From contig NZ_FXTD01000003.1 of NCBI RefSeq assembly GCF_900182635.1, forward strand, positions 248,001-312,000: a stretch of DNA of 64,000 nt. Direction: 5' to 3'. This document shows, piece by piece, positions 42,806-50,573 of this stretch. Position 1 is the stretch's first letter, and every line of letters starts with the position of its first letter. A program made the translations under genes and the position numbers. This DNA comes from Halorubrum cibi (lineage in GTDB: Archaea; Halobacteriota; Halobacteria; Halobacteriales; Haloferacaceae). The notes under the pieces were generated by a model. The model had not been told where the DNA came from, did no database searches, and worked only from the letters and a program-made list of their open reading frames with translations.

Positions 42806-43375
42806 ATGTGGCCATGGGGGCACCTCGCGGTCGGGTACGTCGCGTTCTCGGCGTTCGTCCGCCTCGGACTGCGAGATCGGCCGAACGATCGAGCGGTGTT
42901 CGTTCTCGCGGTCGCCACGCAGCTTCCGGACCTCATCGACAAGCCGCTCGCCTGGCAGTTCGGACTGTTGAGCAACGGCATCGGCGTCGCCCACTCCCTG
43001 CTCGTCGGCGTTCCCGTCGCGCTCGCCGTCGGGATCGCCCTCCGGTTCGGCGGGCACTCTCAGCTGGGTGCCGGTCTGTCCATCGGCTACGGGAGTCACG
43101 TCTTCGGGGATCTCCTCTTCGCCGCCCTGTTCAGTCGACCGCCGATCCTCCCGGCGTTCCTGTGGCCGGTCTACACGACGCCCGCGATCGACGCTCCGGG
43201 ACTCGGTGTGAAGACCTGGCAACTGTTGTTGGACAGTCGAGCCCTCCTCGGTGGCTCGATGGGGCGGACGTACTTCCTGCTCGAGGCGCTCCTGATCGGC
43301 GGGACCGTGGCGCTGTGGGTCCTGGACGGGAAACCGGGCTGGGCCTTCGTCCGGACGGCGGTTCGTTCGAAGTGA
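42806..43375 (+). CDS. YdjM-like membrane-bound metal-dependent hydrolase
   Basis: 189 residues with four to five membrane helices. The pattern MWPWGHLAVGYVAFSAF (N-terminal His), AVATQLPDLIDKPLAWQF (Asp), GVAHSLLVG (His-Ser) and IGYGSHVFGDLLF (His-x2-Gly-Asp) matches the LexA-binding/YdjM hydrolase family. These four motifs should bind a metal at the membrane face. Substrate unknown. It lies 3 bp after DUF1616 and is clearly co-transcribed with it. Confidence 0.82.
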   Translation: MWPWGHLAVGYVAFSAFVRLGLRDRPNDRAVFVLAVATQLPDLIDKPLAWQFGLLSNGIGVAHSLLVGVPVALAVGIALRFGGHSQLGAGLSIGYGSHVFGDLLFAALFSRPPILPAFLWPVYTTPAIDAPGLGVKTWQLLLDSRALLGGSMGRTYFLLEALLIGGTVALWVLDGKPGWAFVRTAVRSK

Positions 43376-43403
43376 CGCTCGCCCCTCTGTCAGTCCCCGA
43401 CGT

Positions 43404-43931
43404 TTAGTGTGCGCTCCAGCGTTCTGTCTCTACGTAATGAAGCACCGTTAGAACGGTCAACAGCACCCATCCCGTACCGATCAGAACCATTTCGGTTCGG
43501 CCCAGCTCCCCGCCGATCGTGATCAGTCCGTACACGAGGAATCCGAGGAGCGTGACGAGGAGGTAGTACCGTCCCCAGGGACGCGCGTCGCCGTCTTTGG
43601 GAGCCTCCGCGTCGAGATATCGATTGAGATCGCTTCCCCGATCCGTGAGCCGAATGTCTCCCGTGTCACCGTCGTAATCGACGATTCCCGCCTCCTCGAG
43701 CTTCGGGATGTGTGTCTGATACAGGGAGACGTACAACCGCTTCCGCTGTTTGTCGGTCAGCGCTTCCGGCTCCGTTTCGTTCTCCCACGCCGCGACTTCC
43801 GTCGCGAGATCCTGGAGTTGGATGCTCTCTCCGGTTCTGTTCAGATACTGGAGGATGAACCGTCGTCGCGGATTGCTGAGAAGACTGAACATGGCGTCCT
43901 GATCCAACCCATTATTTCGGTTTTTTGTCAT
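43404..43931 (-). CDS. DUF7344-type winged-helix protein with C-terminal membrane helices
   Basis: 175 residues, the third member of this family in the window. Winged helix: QDAMFSLLSNPRRRFILQYL, then LTDKQRKRLYVSLYQTHIPKLEEAGIVDYD. Two membrane helices close the protein (YYLLVTLLGFLVYGLITIGG and MVLIGTGWVLLTVLTVLHYV). Closest in layout to the gene at 9338. A membrane-anchored regulator is inferred. It converges on the YdjM-like gene. Confidence 0.85.
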   Translation of the reverse strand: MTKNRNNGLDQDAMFSLLSNPRRRFILQYLNRTGESIQLQDLATEVAAWENETEPEALTDKQRKRLYVSLYQTHIPKLEEAGIVDYDGDTGDIRLTDRGSDLNRYLDAEAPKDGDARPWGRYYLLVTLLGFLVYGLITIGGELGRTEMVLIGTGWVLLTVLTVLHYVETERWSAH

Positions 43932-44083
43932 TTTGTGGGGCGACGAGGTTCGGGTAGTAGGTCCGATGCTATGAGTTCAGCCGCTTCCTCTCGTCTTTGT
44001 TACATACCGTATATCATCGGTAACGGCGGATTACTCGGGGTTACGACCGCCAGCGGCGGTCGGTCTCAGCCGGCGCGACGCCA

Positions 44084-44599
44084 CTATCGTCCCCCGTCCG
44101 TTCCCGTCACCGACCGTTCGATGAACCGTTCGACGGGATCGAGAGTCGTCGCCGGGAGCTCCGACGGTTCCGACCAGGCGTAATCCAGGACGCGCTCCTC
44201 GCGGTTCGGTTCCGGCTCCGACAGGAGTGCTGCGTCGAATATCGCATAGACCGTCGTCGTGGGGCTGCTCGTGTGGTGGTAGACGTAGCGCCCGATCGAC
44301 TCGCCGACGGTCGCGCGGCACCGTATCTCCTCTCGTATTTCCCGCCGGAGACACGTCGTGAACGACTCTCCCGACTCGACGCCGCCGCCGGGAAGCGTCC
44401 AGAACGTCGAACTGTCGCCGTGACACTCCTTGATCAGCAGCACTCGATCGAGATTCGTGATGAGGGCCTTGGCGCCGACCCTGAGCGTCTGTCGCTCGGG
44501 ATCGGCCGCCGTCGGGGTCGGGAGGGTCGGAGGGATCGCCCGGGGACTTCGCTCAGTACGCACCCGCCGGAAGAGCCCATCGGAGGGGTGGTTTCGCAT
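44084..44599 (-). CDS. NUDIX hydrolase
   Basis: 171 residues. The Nudix box is complete: GGGVESGESFTTCLRREIRE followed by EI (G-x5-E-x7-R-E-U-x-E-E). A 40-residue basic/Pro-rich N-terminal stretch precedes the fold (LRVGAKALITNLDRVLLIKE). It would hydrolyse a nucleoside-diphosphate-linked compound with Mg. A substrate such as a nucleotide sugar is possible given the neighbourhood, but nothing in the sequence shows it. Confidence 0.87.
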   Translation of the reverse strand: MRNHPSDGLFRRVRTERSPRAIPPTLPTPTAADPERQTLRVGAKALITNLDRVLLIKECHGDSSTFWTLPGGGVESGESFTTCLRREIREEIRCRATVGESIGRYVYHHTSSPTTTVYAIFDAALLSEPEPNREERVLDYAWSEPSELPATTLDPVERFIERSVTGTDGGR

Positions 44600-44880
44600 A
44601 CCTTCCCTCGACAGGACCCGTCCTGATTATTATGTGGTTCATACCCCCCTACAGGAACCTCCTTCCCGATCCGTCCCGGTGTGACGGTACCCGACGCGGG
44701 TCGTGCGTACCGATCGCGATCGTGGGGGCGGCGAGTAGGTACCCCTTAGATCGTCGGACTTCCGATCGGCCCGGAAGGAGACCGGACCCCGGCGGCCCTT
44801 TCGATTCCTCCGCGTCGAACGGCGAGGACCTCGCGTTGGACCCCCGTGAATCATTCCCGTTCTCCGGAAACCGCGCGTCG
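44600..44880. other. Intergenic region
   Basis: About 280 bp with no convincing gene. The AT-rich tract near 44625-44645 would serve the NUDIX promoter on the minus strand. No repeats seen. Confidence 0.4.
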
Positions 44881-44898
44881 TTAGGTCGTCTATTACGA
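44881..44898 (+). promoter_or_regulatory. Possible TAACAA-class promoter (TTACGA variant) of the DUF7511 gene
   Basis: TTAGGTCGTCTATTACGA resembles the copy at 38820. The start codon is 30 nt downstream, slightly longer than the usual 25-28. Confidence 0.35.
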
Positions 44899-44928
44899 TA
44901 TGTGGACGAGTCCCACACGAGGCTATCG

Positions 44929-45105
44929 ATGAGAACGACCGAGGACTCACACGGTACCGGGAACGCGATCGAGGCGACGATGGTGCGGTACGACGATCGC
45001 CCGGAGGAACGAACGCTCTATCTGACTCCCACAGGGGAGAAACGAACCACCGAGTGGATGTGCGCGAGTCGCGGTGGGTACGTCTCGCTCGGGTTGTGTC
45101 GCTGA
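44929..45105 (+). CDS. DUF7511-type small haloarchaeal protein
   Basis: 58 residues. ATMVRYDDRPEERTLYLTPT, then TTEWMCASRGGYVSLG, matches the pattern of the haloarchaeal DUF7511 family (V-V-R-Y-D-x-R-P-x-E-x-T-L, ending W-I-x-A-x-E-G-S-Y-V-S-L). Function unknown; these proteins are stand-alone and cytoplasmic. The start is set by the conserved length and lies 30 nt after a promoter-like box. Usual members end in an acidic residue before the stop; this one ends CR. Confidence 0.72.
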   Translation: MRTTEDSHGTGNAIEATMVRYDDRPEERTLYLTPTGEKRTTEWMCASRGGYVSLGLCR

Positions 45106-45175
45106 GTCCTCCACGTCCGATTCGCCGGACTCCGTCGCCGTCACTCGACGAACTCACCCGGCGGCCCCGTTCCGA

Positions 45176-46333
45176 TCAGTTCTCCGAATTCGCGGTCACG
45201 GCGGTGTCGTCCAAGGCGCGTGCATACACCGAGAGGAGGTCGTCGACGACGTCGGGCCACGCGTAGGACTCCTCGATACGTCGGCGGCTGACCCGGCCCA
45301 TCCGTTCGATCGCCGCCGGATCCGAGAACAGCCTCTCAAGGGTGTCGGTCAGCTCACGGACGTCTCCGGGAGAGACGATCGCACCGTTCTCCTCGTCGAC
45401 GATCGAGGGTATTCCCCCGACGTCGGTCGAGACGATCGCGTTCGCTCCGGCCATCGCCTCCAGTACGGCGATCGGCAGCCCTTCCGCCCGCGTCGGGAGG
45501 ACGTACACGCTTCCCTCGCTGAGGAGGTCTCGTTTCCGCTTCTCGGACACGAAGCCGACGTAGTCGACGGCGTCGTGATCGGCGGCGACGGCGGCGGCGT
45601 GACTCGAGAGGGGACCGCTTCCGGCGATCGTCGCCCGGAACCGGACTCCGGCGTCCTGTAGTTCGTCGACGGCCTCCGCCACGTCGATTATGCCCTTCCG
45701 CTCGATGTGGTTGGAGACGAACACGAGATGAGGCGGGTCGGCGGCGGGATCGGGGTCGTACTCGTCCGGGTCGACCGCGTTGGGTACCACGGCGATCCGC
45801 TCCGCGGGAACACGCGCTGAAAGGACGTCCCGCCAGCCCTCCGAGAGGGCGATCGTCGTGGTGCTGGCGTCGAACACCGCCCGCTGGAGGGCCGCCACCG
45901 GAGCCGACGCGTCCTCGATGAACGCGTCGAACGACGAGCCGTGGACGTGGAGTATCACGGGCCGATTCCACAGCGCCGCAGCGACGAGGACGTAGGGCGC
46001 CGAGACGTAAAACGAGAGGGAATGAGAGGTGTGGACGTGAACGAGATCGGGACGTCGACGACGGAGAAATCCGATCCACGTGAGTAGAACGACGACCGCG
46101 GTTCGGAGGTACTCCACCGGACGATCGGGAGTTCTCACCGCGGTGTCGACGACGTCCACCGAGACCCGACCGTGGAGATATCGCCGCTGTTCCGCGATAT
46201 ATCGGCCGATGCCGCCGGTTCCTTCCGTGCGATACCCCGCCGGACCGACGACGAGTACCTCCGTCGACGGCGGTACTTCCGTCGCGGTCGATTCCGACCG
46301 CCGATCCCCGCCGATCTGCCCGACCGCAGTCAT
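45176..46333 (-). CDS. Glycosyltransferase family 4 (GT-B)
   Basis: 385 residues. The N-terminal half has VLVVGPAGYRTEGTGGIGRY and LVHVHTSHSLSFYVSAPYVL (acceptor side). The C-terminal half has the donor motifs RIAVVPNAVDPDEYDPDPAA, HLVFVSNHIERKGIIDVAEA and EGLPIAVLEAMAGANAIVST, including the E-x7-E pair. It would add a sugar from a nucleotide donor with retention. Its ATG overlaps the stop of a 44-codon leader (ATGA). Confidence 0.92.
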   Translation of the reverse strand: MTAVGQIGGDRRSESTATEVPPSTEVLVVGPAGYRTEGTGGIGRYIAEQRRYLHGRVSVDVVDTAVRTPDRPVEYLRTAVVVLLTWIGFLRRRRPDLVHVHTSHSLSFYVSAPYVLVAAALWNRPVILHVHGSSFDAFIEDASAPVAALQRAVFDASTTTIALSEGWRDVLSARVPAERIAVVPNAVDPDEYDPDPAADPPHLVFVSNHIERKGIIDVAEAVDELQDAGVRFRATIAGSGPLSSHAAAVAADHDAVDYVGFVSEKRKRDLLSEGSVYVLPTRAEGLPIAVLEAMAGANAIVSTDVGGIPSIVDEENGAIVSPGDVRELTDTLERLFSDPAAIERMGRVSRRRIEESYAWPDVVDDLLSVYARALDDTAVTANSEN

Positions 46334-46464
46334 CGTCGTCTCCGGTCGTCGCCGCGATCGCGACCATCCCGATCGGTAACTGGCGGCTGGTCAGTAACTG
46401 GCAGTCGGTCGGTAACCGGCGCCCGATCGGTAACCGACGGACTCCGTGGGGGCTCGTCGTTCAT
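46330..46464 (-). CDS. Leader ORF of 44 residues with PVTDR repeats, coupled to the GT4 gene
   Basis: The ATG at 46464 is 25 nt after a TAACAA box, and the TGA overlaps the GT4 ATG. It begins MNDEPPRSPSVTDR and contains four copies of a six-residue unit (VTDRAP-like) encoded by an 18-bp tandem repeat (about 46370-46440). Copy number could change leader length without breaking the frame. Confidence 0.5.
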   Translation of the reverse strand: MNDEPPRSPSVTDRAPVTDRLPVTDQPPVTDRDGRDRGDDRRRR

Positions 46465-46489
46465 ACCGAGACCACCGTAGTCGTCCGTT

Positions 46490-46507
46490 TTGTTATCCGT
46501 CGACTAC
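46490..46507 (-). promoter_or_regulatory. TAACAA-class promoter of the GT4 leader
   Basis: GTAGTCGACGGATAACAA on the minus strand, full consensus, 25 nt before the leader ATG at 46464. Confidence 0.65.
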
Positions 46508-46569
46508 TGACCGCGGCGCCCACGCCACGGGCCTCCCGCGACGAGCGTGTCGATTGGTATGTGGTATCG

Positions 46570-47430
46570 TCACAAAGTCACGAGGTACTGCGGGTCCGCC
46601 CGTAGACGCGGGACGAGAGATGACTTCAGGTCACCCAGGGTGAAAAACAGGACCTGAAGCCCGTTCAAGTCGTACCTGTGGAGGACGCCGTCACGTTCCA
46701 GGTCTCTGGTCAGTTTCGGCTTGTTCCACGAGTAGAACGGCGAGGTGCGGACGCCGCAGGTCTGTTCGACCGGCTCACAGCCGCCCTCCTCGGTACAGAT
46801 CACCCCCTCGAAGGTCTCCGTAACGACGTACTCGAGGTCTAGACGGCTCTCGAAGTGGTGAAGGTGCGAGCAGGTGAGCCACGGCGTCCCGATGTCCATA
46901 ACCAACGCGTCCTCCTCGACGAGTCGGGCGAAACAGCCGTCCTCGTGGTACGTGTCGGAGTGTAGACAGCCGTCGAACCGGTAGGGACCTCTCACCAGGA
47001 TCGACTTCATCGCGTCGTCGGTTCGATAGTCGGCGTCCCGGAGGAACAGCGGCCCGAAGGTCCCGTGTTTCGGCCGGGAGTACTGCTTGTGATACACCCC
47101 GGACGTCGCGAAGTAGTCCGTGAATCCCGGCGCGAGCACGCTCCGGAAGTGCTCGTCGAGCTTCGACCGGAGGAACGCGTAGGGATCGGTTCGGAACGCC
47201 CGCTTTACGTCGCTCAAACCGACGTGAACGAACACCTTCGAACGCCCGTCGCCGTGCCGATTGAGCAGTTCGTCCAGCCGAGCGACCGGTACCTCGGAGG
47301 CGCTCCGTCGTCGGTTCAGTTGCTTGAGGGCCTGGTGTTTGACCAGGTTCCCGATCCTACTCACGTCGGTCAGTGTTCCGGATGGCATGGATCGGTTCTC
47401 GGTTCGGTCCGTTCCGTATCGCGGGTCCAC
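46570..47430 (-). CDS. AAC(3)-family N-acetyltransferase-like protein
   Basis: 286 residues. VFVHVGLSDVKRAFRTDPYA resembles the AAC(3) N-terminal V-H-x-S-L-S pattern. LAPGFTDYFATSGVYHKQYS, LFLRDADYRTDDAMKSILVR and ALVMDIGTPWLTCSHLHHFE follow the family order (acetyl-CoA fold with a late His pair). True resistance enzymes keep more of the active site. In this context an acyltransferase for a surface amino sugar is plausible. GTG start at 47430 with GGAGGT five nt upstream (47436-47441), a rare clear SD site here. Confidence 0.65.
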   Translation of the reverse strand: MDPRYGTDRTENRSMPSGTLTDVSRIGNLVKHQALKQLNRRRSASEVPVARLDELLNRHGDGRSKVFVHVGLSDVKRAFRTDPYAFLRSKLDEHFRSVLAPGFTDYFATSGVYHKQYSRPKHGTFGPLFLRDADYRTDDAMKSILVRGPYRFDGCLHSDTYHEDGCFARLVEEDALVMDIGTPWLTCSHLHHFESRLDLEYVVTETFEGVICTEEGGCEPVEQTCGVRTSPFYSWNKPKLTRDLERDGVLHRYDLNGLQVLFFTLGDLKSSLVPRLRADPQYLVTL

Positions 47431-47718
47431 GGGTTACCTCCGTCCCGAAACCGTTCGTCGACGTCGGGACCCCTTCCGTTCGGATAACCCGACCATACTC
47501 GCCCGTCGCACGTCGGCAGTGTAGTTACGATCCCTCTATCACCGGGTAGTAGGCTGTTACCCGACCGGCGAGTTGACTGTCGTCTCCTACGGTTCCTCGT
47601 CCGGGGGATGATCGACGGGATGGTGCGTGGGATCCGGCGTTGGACCCCTCCGACTCGGGAGCCGTCGGCCGAAACCGCTCGTGGGCCGAGGGCTCGAAGC
47701 GGTCGAGCGAGGGGAGAG
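47431..47718. other. Divergent intergenic region
   Basis: About 290 bp with no gene. On the minus strand GTATGGTCGGGTTATCCG (47481-47498) resembles the promoter element only in part and could serve the acyltransferase gene with a short leader. Confidence 0.35.
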
Positions 47719-47736
47719 ATAGGCGATCAATAACAA
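47719..47736 (+). promoter_or_regulatory. TAACAA-class promoter of the GT2 gene at 47763
   Basis: ATAGGCGATCAATAACAA, 26 nt before the ATG at 47763. Confidence 0.65.
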
Positions 47737-47762
47737 AACCAGTAACAGTCGTTCAGGGGCCT

Positions 47763-48551
47763 ATGACGGATATCAGTGTCATTATCCCCACGTTGAAACC
47801 GCCGGACGAAGTCGAGTGTCTCGACTACTTGGATTCCGATTCGTTTTCGGATTACGAGGTCTGCCTCCAGGACGAGCCGACCGTTACGTCCGCCCGGAAC
47901 GCCGGTATCGACCGCGCGAAGGCGGACAAACTGGTGTTCCTCGACGACGACTCCCGACCGCGCGACGGATACCTCTCTTTGATGTCCGAGATCTTCGAGA
48001 CCGAGACGGCCGTCGCGGGCAGGACGGTTCACCCCCGCGACGACGTCTTCGCCGGAAACCTCACCAGCCACTACGACTTCGGCGACGAGCCGCGCTACGT
48101 CACGCGGTTCTGGGGATGTAACATGGGAGTACACCGGGACGTGTTCGACGAGATAGGGGGATGGGACGAGAAGATCCCGTGGGGTCACGAGGAACTCGAG
48201 CTCGCGGAGCGGGTACTCACCGCCTCTCCGATATACTACGACCCCGAACTCGTGGTCGATCACCCCTACGCCGACTCGGTTTCGGATTACCTGCGGAAGA
48301 CGTACCGTCAGGAGATGGAGCAACCGTACCTGTGGGACAAGGCGGGGCGGAGCGGGCGAGAACAGTGGTTGATGACCCTCAGTGACGCGGTCGATCCCGC
48401 GAACTACATCGGCTTCCCGGTGCGATCGGCCCTGCTTCACGGTGCCGGGACGCTGGCACGGGCCGCCGGCCGCGCTCACGGGATACGACGACGAGACGCC
48501 GTCCAGACCGATCGGCGGGAGCCGACTCCCGCGACTGGTGCGGATCGGTAG
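47763..48551 (+). CDS. Glycosyltransferase family 2
   Basis: 262 residues. ISVIIPTLKPPDEVECLDYL, TVTSARNAGIDRAKADKLVF and LDDDSRPRDGYLSLM (D-x-D) form the donor site. The acceptor side follows as WGCNMGVHRDVFDEIGGWDE and IPWGHEELELAERVL (the E-x-x-E catalytic-base region). A C-terminal tail has a weak hydrophobic helix. The ATG at 47763 fits the promoter spacing; upstream in-frame starts are rejected. It converges on the secreted repeat-protein gene. Confidence 0.9.
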   Translation: MTDISVIIPTLKPPDEVECLDYLDSDSFSDYEVCLQDEPTVTSARNAGIDRAKADKLVFLDDDSRPRDGYLSLMSEIFETETAVAGRTVHPRDDVFAGNLTSHYDFGDEPRYVTRFWGCNMGVHRDVFDEIGGWDEKIPWGHEELELAERVLTASPIYYDPELVVDHPYADSVSDYLRKTYRQEMEQPYLWDKAGRSGREQWLMTLSDAVDPANYIGFPVRSALLHGAGTLARAAGRAHGIRRRDAVQTDRREPTPATGADR

Positions 48552-48647
48552 GAGACCGGTTGAACTCGCTCAACGGGTTCTGGAACCACGAGCGTCGCAC
48601 GATCACGACGAGAGCGGTTCCGGGAACTTCACCGCGAACCGATAGTC

Positions 48648-48653
48648 AAAAAA
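48648..48653 (-). terminator. T-run terminator of the secreted repeat protein
   Basis: Six T in a row on the minus strand, 27 nt after the stop of the gene at 48681, between convergent genes. Archaeal terminators often need only a T-run. Confidence 0.4.
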
Positions 48654-48680
48654 TAGCGCCGAAACGTCGGTGCCCCGGAG

Positions 48681-50066
48681 CTAGTTCTCGGCCCCGAACT
48701 GTGCGTCGTAGTCGTTCTGTATCTCGATCGCCGTCTCGCGGCTCACCTCGTCGAAGTCGCGGTCGTAGCGATCGGTAGCGATCTCGTCTCGCGTCCGGAT
48801 GTCGGCCGGGTCCGTTCCCTCGGGGAACGGCTGGCGGTTGAAGATCTCCTGGACTTCGGCGGCAGTCTCGGTGCTGAGCTCCGTGAAGTCCCGGCCGTAC
48901 TTCGCCTGTGAGACCTCGTCGAGGGTGACCGACGGATCGGAGGGAAGCGGACCGAACTGTGCGTCGTAGTCGTTCTGTATCTCGATCGCCGTCTCGCGGC
49001 TCACTTCGTCGAAGTCGCGGTCGTAGCGGTCGGTAGTGATCTCGTCCCGCGTCCGGATGTCGGCCGGGTCCGTTCCCTCAGGGAACGGCTGGCGGTTGAA
49101 GATCTCCTGAACTTCGGCGGCAGTCTCGGTGCTGAGCTCCGCGAAGTCCCGGCCGTACTTCGCCTGTGAGACCTCGTCGAGAGTGAACTCCTCGTCCGCA
49201 GCGTCGTCATCACCATCGTCGGCTCCATCGTCTCCGCCGTCACCATCGCCGGCTCCGCCGTCACCATCGCCGGCTCCGTCGTCACCATCGCCGGCTCCGC
49301 CGTCACCATCGCCGGCTCCGTCGTCACCATCACCGGTTCCGTCGTCACCATCACCGGTTCCGCCGTCACCATCACCGGTTCCGTCATCACCATCGCCGGT
49401 TCCGTCATCTCCGTCGTCACCATCGCCGGTTCCGTCATCTCCGTCATCACCATCACCGGTTCCATCGTCCCCATCGCCGTCATCTCCATCGTCCCCATCG
49501 TCTCCGTCGTCTCCGTCGCCATCATCTCCATCGTCCCCATCGTCTCCGTCGTCACCATCACCGGCTCCGTCATCTCCGTCATCGACGGCTTCGATGGTGA
49601 TGGTCGCGGTCGCGGAGTCGTCCTCGGTGACGACGCCGTGGGTGTACTCGCCGGGGTTGCTCGTCCCGGAGTACCCGTCGTAGAAGTACAGCCGTACGTC
49701 GACCTGTTGGCCGGACTGGACGTCGAACTCGTACTGTAGCTCCTCGCCGTTTTCGGGTTCCCACCGCTCGGTGGTCCAGATCTCCGAGGGCGTCCCCGCC
49801 GGAACCGAGCCGTCGATCGCGTCCGGCGCGGGGCTGGTCGACGTCTCGTCCTCACCGGCGACGAGGTACTGGGCGTCTCCCACCCAGTCGGGGCCGTCGA
49901 CGGCTTCGACCGTCGATCCCCCTGCGTTTACTCGATACGATACGTTTCCGTCCGCCTGTGCCTGCGCGGTACCGGTTCCGACCGCTATCGAGGTCACGCC
50001 CATAGACGTGAGCATCAACAGCGAGAAGAGCAGCGCGAAGGCCTGATTCGGTCGTGTCTGTGGCAT
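48681..50066 (-). CDS. Secreted protein: partial malectin-like domain, Asp/Gly-rich spacer and two helical repeats
   Basis: 461 residues. A Sec signal peptide (cleavage likely after AQA near residue 36) is followed by a malectin-type half-domain (about 40-140): YRVNAGGSTVEA, IWTTERWEPENGEELQYEFD and VRLYFYDGYSGTSNPGE. It stops where malectins continue into their second half. Residues about 160-290 are a DG-rich spacer of GDGDDG units. The C-terminus holds two nearly identical blocks of about 80 residues (TLDEVSQAKYGRDFTELSTE ... DRYDRDFDEVSRETAIEIQN), each made of two related halves that also occur in the protein at 28221. It probably binds sugar and is spaced off the cell by the spacer. No PGF-CTERM-type anchor. 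Confidence 0.85.
   Translation of the reverse strand: MPQTRPNQAFALLFSLLMLTSMGVTSIAVGTGTAQAQADGNVSYRVNAGGSTVEAVDGPDWVGDAQYLVAGEDETSTSPAPDAIDGSVPAGTPSEIWTTERWEPENGEELQYEFDVQSGQQVDVRLYFYDGYSGTSNPGEYTHGVVTEDDSATATITIEAVDDGDDGAGDGDDGDDGDDGDDGDGDDGDDGDDGDDGDGDDGTGDGDDGDDGTGDGDDGDDGTGDGDDGTGDGDGGTGDGDDGTGDGDDGAGDGDGGAGDGDDGAGDGDGGAGDGDGGDDGADDGDDDAADEEFTLDEVSQAKYGRDFAELSTETAAEVQEIFNRQPFPEGTDPADIRTRDEITTDRYDRDFDEVSRETAIEIQNDYDAQFGPLPSDPSVTLDEVSQAKYGRDFTELSTETAAEVQEIFNRQPFPEGTDPADIRTRDEIATDRYDRDFDEVSRETAIEIQNDYDAQFGAEN
49195..49590 (-). repeat. GDGDDG-coding short tandem repeats
   Basis: A tract of 9- to 18-bp units on GAC/GGT codons that codes the Asp/Gly spacer. Unit order is irregular, as expected for slippage-prone DNA. 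Confidence 0.8.
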
Positions 50067-50573
50067 ATGTGAGTGATCGTTGGCCGGCAGGTTCGGCGTC
50101 TTATTGTTGGGAAGACAATAGATCAGGAATCCAATATTAAATAGTAATGAATCACTCTATGCCAGTAATACCGGCTTTACTGCCAATACAGCGAATCCGG
50201 TATGTCGAGAAATTGTTCGATTAATATCAATATCTCGGTAATATTGTTCGGATCCGTGCCGTTCGATTCGGACCGACCGACCGACCCGTCCGCAGGTACG
50301 CCATAACGCTCGGAGTTCCGTATCCTCCGTTGACGTCACGACCCGGGCGACTGACGGAGTCGGGACACACCGACGCCAGTACATCTCGCTTACTCGTCGG
50401 TCGAGTGTGCGATAAACGGTAGCACGACGTTACGTATCAGACGCAGTATTCGTGTCCGTAGCTCTCGACGGTCCACATCGGGAGTTCGCTTCCGACAACT
50501 GCGACTGCGGCGCCGTCGATGGTGGTACCCGAGACAACGCGCTCGCCTGAAAATCGAGTCGTCGCGTGTGCGA
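50067..50573. other. Intergenic region with AT-rich core and a possible gene remnant
   Basis: Positions about 50100-50250 are AT-rich and would carry the promoter of the secreted protein; a CAACAA box at 50104-50109 lies 37 nt from the start. On the minus strand 50437-50573 codes a normal-looking C-terminal fragment (ending MWTVESYGHEYCV) without any start codon, so it may be a remnant. No intact gene is called. Confidence 0.4.
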
